Below, one piece after another: positions 1 to 8,459 of a stretch of 64,000 nt of DNA. The translations under genes and the position numbers were made by a program. Below the pieces are notes generated by a model. That model was not told the DNA's origin, searched no databases, and saw only the letters and a program-made list of their open reading frames with translations. Source of the DNA: Siphonobacter aquaeclarae. Its GTDB lineage: Bacteria; Bacteroidota; Bacteroidia; Cytophagales; Spirosomataceae. The stretch lies in the NCBI RefSeq assembly GCF_900103285.1, contig NZ_FNGS01000012.1, forward strand, positions 62,001 through 126,000. The letters run 5' to 3'. Every line of letters starts with the position of its first letter. Position 1 is the first letter of the stretch.

Positions 1-478
1 GGTGAGAGGCAAGGTCGAAGCTGGCAAAACCGGAGCTATTGAGGGATACCCAGAGGTTGCCGTTTCGTCCCGAAACGATATCACTGATATCGTTGCTGCT
101 GTCGTCCTTTCCGGGAAAGGGCTGATACCGGTTAAATTGCCCGGTGCCGGGAATAAATTCGCAGATTCCGGCCCGGGTAGAAGCCCAGAGCGTACCGTTT
201 TTGTCACGGTGAAGTGCCCGCACATAATTACCGGCCAGGCTATGCGGATTGCCCGGATCATTCCGGAAAACGGTGAAGCGGTTGCCGTCGAACCGGTTGA
301 GTCCGTCGCCCGTCGCTATCCATATATACCCGTCCCTGTCCTGGACGATGCTATTGACGATTCCGGCCGAAAGCCCCTCGCGCACCGAGTACCGAAGCAC
401 CCGTCCGGGCTCGCCGCCATAGACCGCGGAAAATCCCGTCAGCCAGATACAAAAAAGGACAACCAGCGTTCGCACCAT
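1..478 (-). CDS. Two-component regulator propeller protein, N-terminal part (cut by window edge)
   Basis: The minus strand encodes about 159 residues running off the left edge from an ATG at 478. A signal-peptide-like start (MVRTLVVLFCIWLTGF) is followed by repeats such as IVQDRDGYIWIATGDGLNRF and LHRDKNGTLWASTRAGI. These are the short blades of the two-component regulator propeller (Reg_prop), which forms the periplasmic sensor of Bacteroidota hybrid histidine kinases and related LytTR- or AraC-linked sensors. Only the first two or three blades are visible, so the output domain (kinase, LuxR or other) is unknown. The start is well supported because the signal peptide begins there. Confidence 0.75.
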   Translation of the reverse strand, partial: MVRTLVVLFCIWLTGFSAVYGGEPGRVLRYSVREGLSAGIVNSIVQDRDGYIWIATGDGLNRFDGNRFTVFRNDPGNPHSLAGNYVRALHRDKNGTLWASTRAGICEFIPGTGQFNRYQPFPGKDDSSNDISDIVSGRNGNLWVSLNSSGFASFDLASH

Positions 479-567
479 TCGTCTCCGGGAAGCGAAGAGA
501 ACTTCCCCGTTACAAAGATAGACGGAGGGAGCAGATACCCGCTGCGCAGGGCCGGTGCGGCAGCGTT

Positions 568-1065
568 TTACGCGTCGGGAAGCAAGGGCTCGGGAAGCGG
601 CCACTGTCTCAGCATCTTTTTCAACAGCACGATCTGCCCGAGGTGATAGTGGGAATGCTCCACAATGCCTTCGAGGTTGCGGAACCAGGTACCATACTGC
701 CCGTCGATGAAGGCTTCGTTGAGACGGGATTCAGGCAGTTGTTCCACCAGCGCCGCAAACGCCTCCGCTTCCTGCCAGGTTTTTTGCAGGATAGCATCCC
801 ATTCTTCTGCGGAACCTACCGGCGGATGATCGAAGCTCCAGGCATCTTTTGCGTGGAGCGGCTCGCCTTCCAGTACTTTCCGGACAGCGGTCAGGTAGTA
901 GGTCGTATGCCAGACCAGGGTCAGAAGGGTATTGAATGAACCGATTTTGGTAACGGCTTCCTGCCAGGTAACGTCGGCAAGGTGCTGTCGGTAGCTGGAA
1001 GACGTCCAGTTTCCACCGGTATAGGTATCGCGGACGTGTTTGGCAATTTGCTGGGAGAGGTTCAT
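568..1065 (-). CDS. DinB family protein
   Basis: This 165-residue protein has the DinB/YfiT-like four-helix fold. Putative metal-ligand histidines lie in LVWHTTYYL and in the C-terminal EHSHYHLGQI segment. Family members are thiol-dependent or metal-dependent enzymes or damage-inducible proteins; the substrate here cannot be told. A longer reading frame extends to 1173, but the ATG at 1065 (MNLSQQIAKHVRDTY) fits the family start, and the longer version would overlap the divergent AraC gene. It is transcribed away from that regulator, which may therefore control it. Confidence 0.85.
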   Translation of the reverse strand: MNLSQQIAKHVRDTYTGGNWTSSSYRQHLADVTWQEAVTKIGSFNTLLTLVWHTTYYLTAVRKVLEGEPLHAKDAWSFDHPPVGSAEEWDAILQKTWQEAEAFAALVEQLPESRLNEAFIDGQYGTWFRNLEGIVEHSHYHLGQIVLLKKMLRQWPLPEPLLPDA

Positions 1066-1171
1066 CGGGGCAGGGGATAGGCAGCCGAAAATAGGCAAAT
1101 CCGCCCCGACGGGCAAACAGTCCCGCCGTACTTCGGAAAACACGCCCGGATCGGTTATCATTGCAACTGTC

Positions 1172-2035
1172 ATGGAGCATTTCTTCGAATCGAATTACAA
1201 GAAGCTGGGCGTGCTTCCAGCCTCGGCGCAGACGCTGGCAGAGATCAACGCCGACCGCTACCGCCCGTATATCAAAGCCATGCTGCTGCCGGCGGGGTAC
1301 TCGCTGACAGTCGATTTCCGGCAGTTTACGACCACGGGCCCGACGCTGTTTTTCCTCAACGTCAACCAGTTTCTGCAGATCGACTCGGCAGGAGAGGAGG
1401 AGGGTTTCTTTCTCTATTACAACCGCGATTTCTACTGCATCCAGATTCACGACGAAGAGGTATCGTGTGACGGGTTTCTCTTTAATAATATCTACACCAT
1501 GCCGATGACCCTGCTGCCCGAAGCCGAAGCGGCCCGGGTACTGGAAGCATTCCGGAATATGGTCGACGAACTCGAAGCCAGTGAATCCTCCCGCGAGGAA
1601 ATGATCCGGACCTACCTCAAGCAGGTTATTATCCGGGCAACGCGCCTCTGGAAGCGCCAGCAGCTCGGCGGGATGAACGATACGCCCGCCGATGTAGCCT
1701 TTTTGCGGGATTTCAGCCGGCTTGTCGAAATACACTTCCGCGAAAAACACAGCGTGATGGACTATGCCGATCTGCTGGCCGTCGCCCCGAAAACCCTTTC
1801 CAAAAAGTTCAACCGGCTCCAGCTCGGTCAGCCGAACGACATCATCAAAGACCGGATTCTCCTCGAAGCCAAGCGCCTGCTGGCTCATTCTTCCTTGAGT
1901 ATCAAAGAAATAGGATATGACCTGGGGTATGAAGACCCGGCCTATTTCAACCGCCTCTTCAGCCAGAAGATCGGCGCTACGCCTGCGGCATTCCGTCGCC
2001 GCTACCGGGCGGAGGAACAGGAAGCAGAGGCATAA
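1172..2035 (+). CDS. AraC family transcriptional regulator
   Basis: A 287-residue protein with an N-terminal ligand-sensing region of about 180 residues and a C-terminal AraC-type double helix-turn-helix. The second helix-turn-helix has the typical SIKEIGYDLGYEDPAYFNRL signature, followed by the TPAAFRRRYR end. The ATG at 1172 (MEHFFESNYKKLG) is preferred over an upstream in-frame start because it removes an overlap with the divergent DinB gene. Such proteins bind direct-repeat sites in nearby promoters; the divergent DinB gene and the following OsmC gene are the obvious candidate targets. The inducer is unknown. Confidence 0.9.
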   Translation: MEHFFESNYKKLGVLPASAQTLAEINADRYRPYIKAMLLPAGYSLTVDFRQFTTTGPTLFFLNVNQFLQIDSAGEEEGFFLYYNRDFYCIQIHDEEVSCDGFLFNNIYTMPMTLLPEAEAARVLEAFRNMVDELEASESSREEMIRTYLKQVIIRATRLWKRQQLGGMNDTPADVAFLRDFSRLVEIHFREKHSVMDYADLLAVAPKTLSKKFNRLQLGQPNDIIKDRILLEAKRLLAHSSLSIKEIGYDLGYEDPAYFNRLFSQKIGATPAAFRRRYRAEEQEAEA

Positions 2036-2117
2036 AAAAGGTACAAAACTCCCTTTAAGGGAAAAATGTACAATTCATGTCCGCTTTTTTGCGTTGAACC
2101 GGACCTGTCGGATCCGG

Positions 2118-2125
2118 TACCTTTG
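2118..2125 (+). promoter_or_regulatory. Bacteroidota-type -7 promoter box for osmC-like gene
   Basis: TACCTTTG matches the Bacteroidota -7 consensus TAnnTTTG, 40 bases before the OsmC start. A TTG at 2094-2096 could serve as the -33 element; the spacing of 21 is slightly longer than usual. Confidence 0.5.
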
Positions 2126-2165
2126 TCATGTCAAGTGAATCGAATCACTCTTAACAAACACGACA

Positions 2166-2579
2166 ATGAAACGCAAAGCGACCGCCGTCTGGGAAGGCGA
2201 CATCAAAGCAGGAAAAGGCCATCTGACTACCGGCAGCACCGTTCTGAACCGGACGCAGTATTCGTTCAACAGCCGTTTTGCCGACGGTGTTGGCACAAAT
2301 CCGGAAGAACTTCTCGCCGCTGCTCACGCGGGCTGCTTTACTATGAAGCTATCGCTGGACCTCACGACTGCCGGGTATACCGTCGAATCCCTCGAAACGG
2401 AATCGGTTATCACGCTTGAAAATGCGAAGATTACCCGGTCGGATCTCGTACTGAAAGCCCGGGTACCCGGTATCTCCGACGAAGACTTCCAGGCCATTGC
2501 CCGCGGCGCCGAGCAAACCTGCCCCGTTTCGCAGGCATTCAGCTTTGAAATCACCCTTCAGGCAGAGCTTCTCGCCTGA
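2166..2579 (+). CDS. OsmC family peroxiredoxin-like protein
   Basis: A 137-residue OsmC/Ohr-fold protein. The two redox cysteines are visible: C57 in AAAHAGCFTMKL and C119 in EQTCPVSQAF, the spacing typical of OsmC rather than OhrR-linked Ohr. Family members reduce organic hydroperoxides in the cytoplasm using lipoylated or other dithiol partners. It has its own promoter box (TACCTTTG at 2118) and lies 32 bases before a secreted esterase gene on the same strand, so the two may be co-transcribed. Confidence 0.92.
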   Translation: MKRKATAVWEGDIKAGKGHLTTGSTVLNRTQYSFNSRFADGVGTNPEELLAAAHAGCFTMKLSLDLTTAGYTVESLETESVITLENAKITRSDLVLKARVPGISDEDFQAIARGAEQTCPVSQAFSFEITLQAELLA

Positions 2580-2611
2580 TTGTCTTGATTCCCTGAAAAA
2601 CACTTCCCCCC

Positions 2612-3649
2612 ATGAAAACCGTATCTTTCTCTATCGCCGTTCTTCTTTTCTTTCATTTTCAAACAACCACCGTCATGGCACAAAAACCCGCCGAAACCGA
2701 TCCCGCTATCCAGTCACAAACCCGCGCCTTCCTGAAGGCGCTCAATTCCGGAGGCGGCAAGCCGCTGGAGCAGCTTTCCCCGGAAGACGCCCGCCAGGTA
2801 TTGGTTGGCGCACAGAAATCCGTTGAAGTAGATTACTCCGGAATCGAGGAAAGTGAGCGAACCATTACCCAGGATGGTGTCAGCGTCACGATTCACGTCG
2901 TGAAGCCGAAGGGGGCCTTCCCAAACCTGCCTGTATTTATGTTCTTTCACGGAGGAGGCTGGGTGCTAGGGGATTACCCGACACACCGCCGGCTTGTCCG
3001 GGACCTGGTTGTAGAAAGCGGAGCCGCCGCTGTCTTTCCGGACTATACGCCCTCTCCCGAAGCGCAGTATCCCGTAGCCGTCAACCAGGCATATGCTGCT
3101 ACGCAATGGGTGGCCGCGCACGGCGCTGAAATCGGCGTGGATGGTTCGAAACTGGCCGTTGCCGGAAACAGCGTCGGCGGAAACATGGCGGCTGTCGTCG
3201 CCCTTCTCGCGAAAGACAAAAACGGCCCGAAACTCAGACAGCAGGTATTGCTCTGGCCGGTTACCCACGCGTCTTTTGAAACCGAATCATACCATGCCTA
3301 TGCCGAAGGCCGCTTCCTGACGCGGAACATGATGATCTGGTTCTGGGATAATTACACAAAAGACGCCGGGAAGCGCGCCGAAATATATGCCTCTCCGCTC
3401 AACGCTACCCTTGAGCAATTGAAGAACCTTCCTCCGGCGCTCGTACAAACGGCAGAGAATGATGTTCTCCGCGACGAAGGCGAAGCCTACGCCCGCAAGC
3501 TCGACGAAGCCGGCGTACCTACTACGCTGACCCGCTACCAGGGTATGATCCACGACTACGGTCTGCTCAACCCCCTGGCGCACGTCCCGGCGGTGCAGAC
3601 AGCCATCCGCCAGGCGGCAGTGGTACTGCATCATGTGTTGTTTCAATAA
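2612..3649 (+). CDS. Secreted alpha/beta hydrolase (HSL-type esterase)
   Basis: This 345-residue protein has a signal peptide (residues 1-24, ending TVMAQ) and an alpha/beta hydrolase fold-3 domain. The oxyanion-hole motif HGGGW is at 113-117, the nucleophile elbow GNSVGG carries Ser187, an acid lies in AENDVLRDEG, and the catalytic His is in GMIHDYG near the C-terminus. This is the hormone-sensitive-lipase (family IV) esterase pattern; the likely substrates are short acyl esters, and the location periplasmic or outer-membrane. It follows the OsmC gene by 32 bases and ends at a strong bidirectional terminator. Confidence 0.9.
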   Translation: MKTVSFSIAVLLFFHFQTTTVMAQKPAETDPAIQSQTRAFLKALNSGGGKPLEQLSPEDARQVLVGAQKSVEVDYSGIEESERTITQDGVSVTIHVVKPKGAFPNLPVFMFFHGGGWVLGDYPTHRRLVRDLVVESGAAAVFPDYTPSPEAQYPVAVNQAYAATQWVAAHGAEIGVDGSKLAVAGNSVGGNMAAVVALLAKDKNGPKLRQQVLLWPVTHASFETESYHAYAEGRFLTRNMMIWFWDNYTKDAGKRAEIYASPLNATLEQLKNLPPALVQTAENDVLRDEGEAYARKLDEAGVPTTLTRYQGMIHDYGLLNPLAHVPAVQTAIRQAAVVLHHVLFQ

Positions 3650-3660
3650 GTGATAGGTGG

Positions 3661-3695
3661 AAAAAAGCAGGAGTCCAGCGGGCTCCTGCTTTTTT
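3661..3695. terminator. Bidirectional rho-independent terminator
   Basis: A 13-bp perfect stem (3661-3673 with 3683-3695) encloses a 9-base loop. It has A6 on the left and T6 on the right, so it works in both directions between the convergent esterase and beta-helix genes. Confidence 0.9.
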
Positions 3696-3737
3696 CGTTT
3701 TCAGGTGGGTTTTTTCCGGACAGGGGTAGCGACGTGT

Positions 3738-6083
3738 CTATTGTTTCACGAACCGGACGGTCCGGCCGTTCCCGAACCGGAGCAAATAGGCGCCGGCCGG
3801 GAGTGGGTGGATGGCTATTTCCTGGGTTTGCTGAAGAAGTACTACCCGTTGCCGGACGCTGCCGGTCATATCGAGAACCTGAATTTCGGTACCCGTCAGA
3901 GCCGGATCTTCGGTCAACACACGAATCGTACCCGTTGCTGGATTTGGACCTATGACCAGTGTACCTTCTTCTACGAGAGACAGGGTCCGGCTGCGGACAA
4001 AGCTGCCGTCTTCGTCGACCATCCGGAGGCGGTAGTAGCGGGTGCCCAGAAAAGGCGAGGTATCCCGGAACACATAGGACTGAAGCGCGGAATTACGGGC
4101 GGGAACCGTTGCCAGCGTTGAAAACTCGGTGCCGTTGCTGCTGCGTTCAACGGCGAAATGACTGACGCGCTCTTCGTCGGCCGTTTCCCAATTCAGGCGG
4201 GATACGCCGTTTTCCCGTACGGCCGTAAACCGCAGCAACCGAAGCGGCAGGGGAGAATCGGTAGCCTTGACGAAAAACCCGCTGAAACCGGTCACCGAAA
4301 AGGTAATCTCCCAACGGTTGGCGATTGCATTCCATTGGATATCCGCATCGGCCGGATCGATTGTGACGGGTGCGCCGGGATAGCTCGACGGGCTGCCGGA
4401 AAAATCGCTGCTTTCTCCGCTCCGCTTTTCGATCCGGAGGTTTGCGATGCCGGATACGTCGGCTGGCCCGGTTGGAAGTTTCTGCGCGCTCACGGCATTG
4501 AAGGCCGTGAATTCCTCCTGGGTAAAGTACAGCGTTACGGTTCCGGTGGCACTACCGGCATTTTCGCGCGGGGTGATTTCATAGTGGCGGGCGACGAATC
4601 CGGCGGGCTGTTCTGTTTCTACCCAAACCCGCGCACCGGTCAGTCCGGAAAAGCCGGTCGACGTCACCGAAGCAATGAGCGACGAACAATCATCGCCGAG
4701 GTAGTGGGTTGTCGTATTAGCAGCCTGAAACTGAATGGATTGCCCGAGCCAGCCGGGTAATCCCGCTGTAGCCGGGTCGGCAGGAGGAACGGCGGCGGAT
4801 TCCGTTTCATAAGCGCCGAGATCGACCGTGCCGTACTGAATGCGGACATTGCCTTCGAGGTCCGTTGTAACGCCGGCGGGCACACCCGTATTGTTGCCTT
4901 TGTCGATAGCGGGGCTACAGGGGCGCAGGCTGTAGTCGCCGTTTTCGTGGTCGGGAACTGGGTTGACGAAGAGCGGATCGGGGCTTCCCGCCAGATTGCC
5001 CGTGCCCGAAGCTCCGCCCTGGATCAGCGAGTATTGATAGGTAACAGCGTTGCCCGAACCGGATGCTGTGACGCCTGCCGTATTGCCGTAAACGATGGAA
5101 TTGGTGATGGTCATCACCGAAAAACCATCCGGTACAATCGCGCCTTTCGGTACGTATGTGCCGCCGTTTGCCGTATTTCCGGAAAAAGTACAGTTACCGA
5201 TAGCAAGAGCGGGCAGGCTGTACGAACGCAGGGCAGGCCCGAGCCGGCTGACATTGCCAGTGAAAAGGCAGTTGGTGAACCGGGAGTTGGACGAAACAAC
5301 ACCGAGGAGGAAAATGGCTCCGCCCGCCGCGTCGTTGCTCGTGGCGGTGGTTTGGTTAGCGGTAAACCGACAGTTTTCGAGGATCAGGGAGGAGAGCGTC
5401 GCGACGGAAATCGCTCCCCCGGTTTTGGTAGCGGAATTGCCGGTAAACCAGCAGTGATCAAACCGGACAGCGGAAGCAGCTGTGACGTAGACCGCGCCTC
5501 CCTGTCCGGAGCTTCCCGGCGCTGCGTTGTTGCGGAAGGTGCAGTTACTGAGTGTGAAGGATCCTCCGGAATGGTAAAACGCACCTCCGGCCTGACCTGC
5601 CTGGTTTTGCTCAAAAAGACAGTTCCGGATCTGCGGAAGGGCGCCGCCGACATTGTAAATACCACCCCCGGTGGAGGCCGTCGCCCCGCCCCGGATGGTA
5701 AATCCGTCGATGACTGTCGTATTTCCGATGTTGAAGTTATTGAACAGAACACGTTCTCCGTTGCCCTGAAGCACAGAGGGATAATTGTCCCAGTTTCGGT
5801 CGGTCAGCGCCGGATTCCCTGACGCCGGGAATCCACCCAGGAGTTTTACCCCGTTTTTCATCACGAAAGAGCTACCGGCGGCGGGCTGATAGGTCCCGGC
5901 AGCGACACAGATGGAATCGCCCGCCGCGGACGCGGTAATAGTCGCCTGGAGATTGTTGCCGGCGGCGGCCCAGGAATTACCACCTGCGCCGGGAGCGCCA
6001 TCGGTCCGGACATACCGGGTGGTCTGGGCGGAGGCGGAGATGGATAGACAGATCAGGAGGACAAGCGGGTAGAGTTTCTTCAT
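3738..6083 (-). CDS. T9SS-sorted right-handed beta-helix protein
   Basis: A 781-residue secreted protein. It begins with a signal peptide (MKKLYPLVLLICLSISASAQ). Residues from about 20 to 430 form a parallel beta-helix region with repeating NCTFRNNAA, NCLFEQNQA and NCLFTGNVS motifs, the polymorphic-outer-membrane/choice-of-anchor-Q style. The C-terminal 75 residues, starting at VIGPNPATGTIRV, form a T9SS type A sorting domain, so the protein is probably exported through the outer membrane and anchored or released. No catalytic motif was recognised; it may bind or cleave polysaccharide. The gene stands alone between terminator 3661-3695 and a regulator gene. Confidence 0.88.
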   Translation of the reverse strand: MKKLYPLVLLICLSISASAQTTRYVRTDGAPGAGGNSWAAAGNNLQATITASAAGDSICVAAGTYQPAAGSSFVMKNGVKLLGGFPASGNPALTDRNWDNYPSVLQGNGERVLFNNFNIGNTTVIDGFTIRGGATASTGGGIYNVGGALPQIRNCLFEQNQAGQAGGAFYHSGGSFTLSNCTFRNNAAPGSSGQGGAVYVTAASAVRFDHCWFTGNSATKTGGAISVATLSSLILENCRFTANQTTATSNDAAGGAIFLLGVVSSNSRFTNCLFTGNVSRLGPALRSYSLPALAIGNCTFSGNTANGGTYVPKGAIVPDGFSVMTITNSIVYGNTAGVTASGSGNAVTYQYSLIQGGASGTGNLAGSPDPLFVNPVPDHENGDYSLRPCSPAIDKGNNTGVPAGVTTDLEGNVRIQYGTVDLGAYETESAAVPPADPATAGLPGWLGQSIQFQAANTTTHYLGDDCSSLIASVTSTGFSGLTGARVWVETEQPAGFVARHYEITPRENAGSATGTVTLYFTQEEFTAFNAVSAQKLPTGPADVSGIANLRIEKRSGESSDFSGSPSSYPGAPVTIDPADADIQWNAIANRWEITFSVTGFSGFFVKATDSPLPLRLLRFTAVRENGVSRLNWETADEERVSHFAVERSSNGTEFSTLATVPARNSALQSYVFRDTSPFLGTRYYRLRMVDEDGSFVRSRTLSLVEEGTLVIGPNPATGTIRVLTEDPALTGTEIQVLDMTGSVRQRVVLLQQTQEIAIHPLPAGAYLLRFGNGRTVRFVKQ

Positions 6084-6220
6084 AAGACGATCGGGTAAAC
6101 GCGGGTTGCCGCGCCGCTGCTCAGCGGACAGGCCAAGTTTCGGATCCCGAAAGGAAGAAAGGAAAAAAGGTACCCGGACAAATACCGGACAAAGAAAGTT
6201 GATCGCTTAAAATCAGCAAG

Positions 6221-8032
6221 TTATGTGGAGGTGATTGCCCCTTTCGAGGACGTATCGGCTTTCAGTAGGTTGCAGAGGTAGTCTTCCAGGCTTTCTGATT
6301 TGTCCAGGTACAGCCTCAATCGCAGGCGGTGTTTCGCCCGGGTGACGCTGTCTTTTCCGATGCCAAGGGTGCCTGCTACCTGCGGGTGCGTGAAGCCGAG
6401 CGCCAGCAGCGCAGACAGCCGTTCTTCAGCCGGTGTGATCTGGGGAAGGCGGCTGGAGAGCCGGGGCAGAAAGTCCGGGTAGGCCCGGGTAAAATCGGCA
6501 CGGAATTTTTCCCACTCTTCGTCGCTGACAAGGGTATAAGACCGCAGGTTATCGAGCACTTCCTGCCGGGAATGCTGCGAATGCGCTGCCTCCATTTTGT
6601 CTTTCAACGATTCGAGAAGCGTATTTTTCTCCCGAAGATGGTGGGCGAAAAGCTTCACCTGATGCCGGGCGTTGCGGGCGTCGGTTTCCGCTTGGTGTTG
6701 CAGGCGGGCGGTTTCCTGCATCCGCGCTTTTTCCTTCAGCCGCTGACGGCTATAGGCGAGGGCGGCGATCACCGCCAGGAGAAAAATGCCGGCCAACAGT
6801 AACCACTTGTTCTGGCGTTCTTTCCGGAGCAGCGTCCCGGCGTTTTCGAGGGAATGCTGCAGGTTGTCCAGCTCCACTCGCGCTTTGACTGCCTGTATGC
6901 CTGACCGGTTAATGAACGTCATAACACTGTCCTGATACTGATGAGCGCGGCTGTAGTAGAAGAAGGCGCTGTCGGGCTGATGCTGCAACCGGTACAGGAC
7001 AGCGAGGCCTTCCGCCGCTTTTCCCGCATATTCGTAACTGCCCAGGGCAAAACTGGTGGTATACACCTCCTGCCAGTGCTTGCCGGCCATGGAATAGTTG
7101 CCCTGTTTGTCGTACCAATGAGCGAGCGCGTTTCCGGCAAGGCAGATATTCAGGTTGTCATGTACGGAATGGGCGGCGTCGGACCATTTCTTCAAAAGGG
7201 GGAGGGCGGCACGGAAGTCCCCCTTTATCAAGTAGTTTTCGCCGATATTTCCTTCTGCAATGGCTTTCCAGAAAGAAATACCCTGCTTTCGCCCATCTGC
7301 TTTCTCCAGCAGAATAGCCAGTTGGTGGTAGTAGTAGGAAGAGCTGTCCGGTTGTTTGAGTTGTTTGTAAGAAGCGCCTATCAGGTCGAGGAGGTAAACA
7401 TCCGGCATGAGATCACTGCCCGCCGGCAGTTTATTGCGCAGGCGCAGCGCCTGTTGCCCATAGCGGATGCAATCCCGGAAACTATAGACCCGGTAGGCGG
7501 CCTTGGCCATCCCGCCGTATTTCGAGTAGCGAAGCCGCGCCGGAAAAGACTCCGGCCCGAGGCGGTCGGCCAGTTCAAAAGCCTTCGTCAGCATCAGCAG
7601 GTACTCTTCGTAGCGCCAGAATGCGTTATAGAGTTCAGCAAGGTCAAAATACGTTTCGGCCAGGACATAGTCATTTCCTTCGAGGTAGCAGAGACGGATA
7701 GCCTCCTTCATCAGGGAAAGAGATTCCGGTCGTATTCCCCGCGAGGCATCGTAATTCCTGTACCCGGAGGCCGCATTGGCCTGCATCCGGAGAATGTGGA
7801 TGTAGAGCATGCGGTCCGGGTTTCGGGCATGAATATCTGTAAGGCGTGGCAGGAGCGTATCAAAAAGAAAGGAAGCGCTGAGAGGTAAATGGGCATGCAG
7901 TGCATCATCTTCCTGTCGGGTATGAGAGGCTTCGCGCGAGGTAAACGCACGCAGAATCGCGTCTGCATCCGGGGCCTGTCCGGCCGCCCGAGCGGAGGCA
8001 AAAAGAAGGAACAACAACAAAAACCTATTCAT
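6221..8032 (-). CDS. Membrane TPR protein with C-terminal LuxR-like HTH
   Basis: A 603-residue protein with a signal peptide (MNRFLLLFLLFASARAAGQ), about 380 residues of tetratricopeptide repeats (for example the SYYYHQLAILLEKA and SAFFYYSRAHQYQDS units), one membrane span (WLLLAGIFLLAVIAALAYS), a coiled-coil linker and a C-terminal helix-turn-helix (ITPAEERLSALLALGFTHPQVAGTLGIGKDSV). This Bacteroidota design puts TPRs in the periplasm and a DNA-binding domain in the cytoplasm, coupling an envelope signal directly to transcription. The ATG at 8032 is chosen over an upstream frame extension because the signal peptide begins there. Targets are unknown; the beta-helix gene downstream is a candidate. 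Confidence 0.85.
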   Translation of the reverse strand: MNRFLLLFLLFASARAAGQAPDADAILRAFTSREASHTRQEDDALHAHLPLSASFLFDTLLPRLTDIHARNPDRMLYIHILRMQANAASGYRNYDASRGIRPESLSLMKEAIRLCYLEGNDYVLAETYFDLAELYNAFWRYEEYLLMLTKAFELADRLGPESFPARLRYSKYGGMAKAAYRVYSFRDCIRYGQQALRLRNKLPAGSDLMPDVYLLDLIGASYKQLKQPDSSSYYYHQLAILLEKADGRKQGISFWKAIAEGNIGENYLIKGDFRAALPLLKKWSDAAHSVHDNLNICLAGNALAHWYDKQGNYSMAGKHWQEVYTTSFALGSYEYAGKAAEGLAVLYRLQHQPDSAFFYYSRAHQYQDSVMTFINRSGIQAVKARVELDNLQHSLENAGTLLRKERQNKWLLLAGIFLLAVIAALAYSRQRLKEKARMQETARLQHQAETDARNARHQVKLFAHHLREKNTLLESLKDKMEAAHSQHSRQEVLDNLRSYTLVSDEEWEKFRADFTRAYPDFLPRLSSRLPQITPAEERLSALLALGFTHPQVAGTLGIGKDSVTRAKHRLRLRLYLDKSESLEDYLCNLLKADTSSKGAITST

Positions 8033-8130
8033 ATTCCGAGATACGCCTGCGGTAAATGTACCAAACACCGCAGAAAAACAGCGCGGGGAAAGACCGGCGT
8101 CTTCTCCCGAAAAACCGATACCAAACAAAA

Positions 8131-8223
8131 TCAATAATACAACCAAACGAGCAGCATGGCCACAGCGGCAATCAGGACAATAATGGCATAGACCAGGGCG
8201 GGTTTTCGCAGGGGATTTTGCAT
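8131..8223 (-). CDS. Possible 30-residue single-span membrane peptide
   Basis: A short frame encodes MQNPLRKPALVYAI and then one strongly hydrophobic segment (IVLIAAVAMLLVWLYY). Tiny single-span peptides of this kind are common but rarely annotated in Bacteroidota. It sits 98 bases upstream of the membrane TPR regulator on the same strand. In-frame starts also exist at 8253 and further upstream. The support is the hydrophobicity pattern only, so this call is weak. Confidence 0.35.
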   Translation of the reverse strand: MQNPLRKPALVYAIIVLIAAVAMLLVWLYY

Positions 8224-8361
8224 AGCCGAATATTCACCGAAGCGCCGGCCCATCCCGAAAATCCACCCGGACAAAAGCCGGACAACGCAGGACGCAGATA
8301 ATCCCGGACTCCCCTTCAAAAAAGCCCCCTTTCCGGAACCTTTCCCCCCCGATCCAACTCC

Positions 8362-8448
8362 ACTCTAAACTCTAAACTCTAAACTCTAAACTCTAAACTC
8401 TAAACTCTAAACTCTAAACTCTAAACTCTAAACTCTAAACTCTAAACT
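8362..8448 (+). repeat. Tandem heptamer repeat (CTCTAAA, about 12 copies)
   Basis: About 12 uninterrupted copies of the 7-bp unit CTCTAAA (87 bases) end 11 bases before the sialidase ATG. The array fills the place where the 5' untranslated region and ribosome landing site should be. A short degenerate run of the same kind (CTCTAAACCCCCAACCCTAA) occurs at about 58712-58731 next to the sulfatase gene. Confidence 0.95.
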
Positions 8449-8459
8449 AACTTGCCCCC

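Noticed and set aside
731-1888. 385-codon minus-strand frame over DinB and AraC
   Set aside because: It is a shadow of the plus-strand AraC gene and the minus-strand DinB gene; no known domain, and both real genes explain the region.
4947-5822. Plus-strand 291-codon frame within the beta-helix gene
   Set aside because: Antisense to the well-supported T9SS beta-helix protein; no family resemblance.
6941-7888. Plus-strand 315-codon frame within the TPR regulator
   Set aside because: Shadow of the minus-strand TPR/LuxR-type gene, whose domains are clear.
8362-8448. CRISPR-like repeats
   Set aside because: The unit is 7 bp in direct tandem without spacers; this is a microsatellite, and no cas genes are present.
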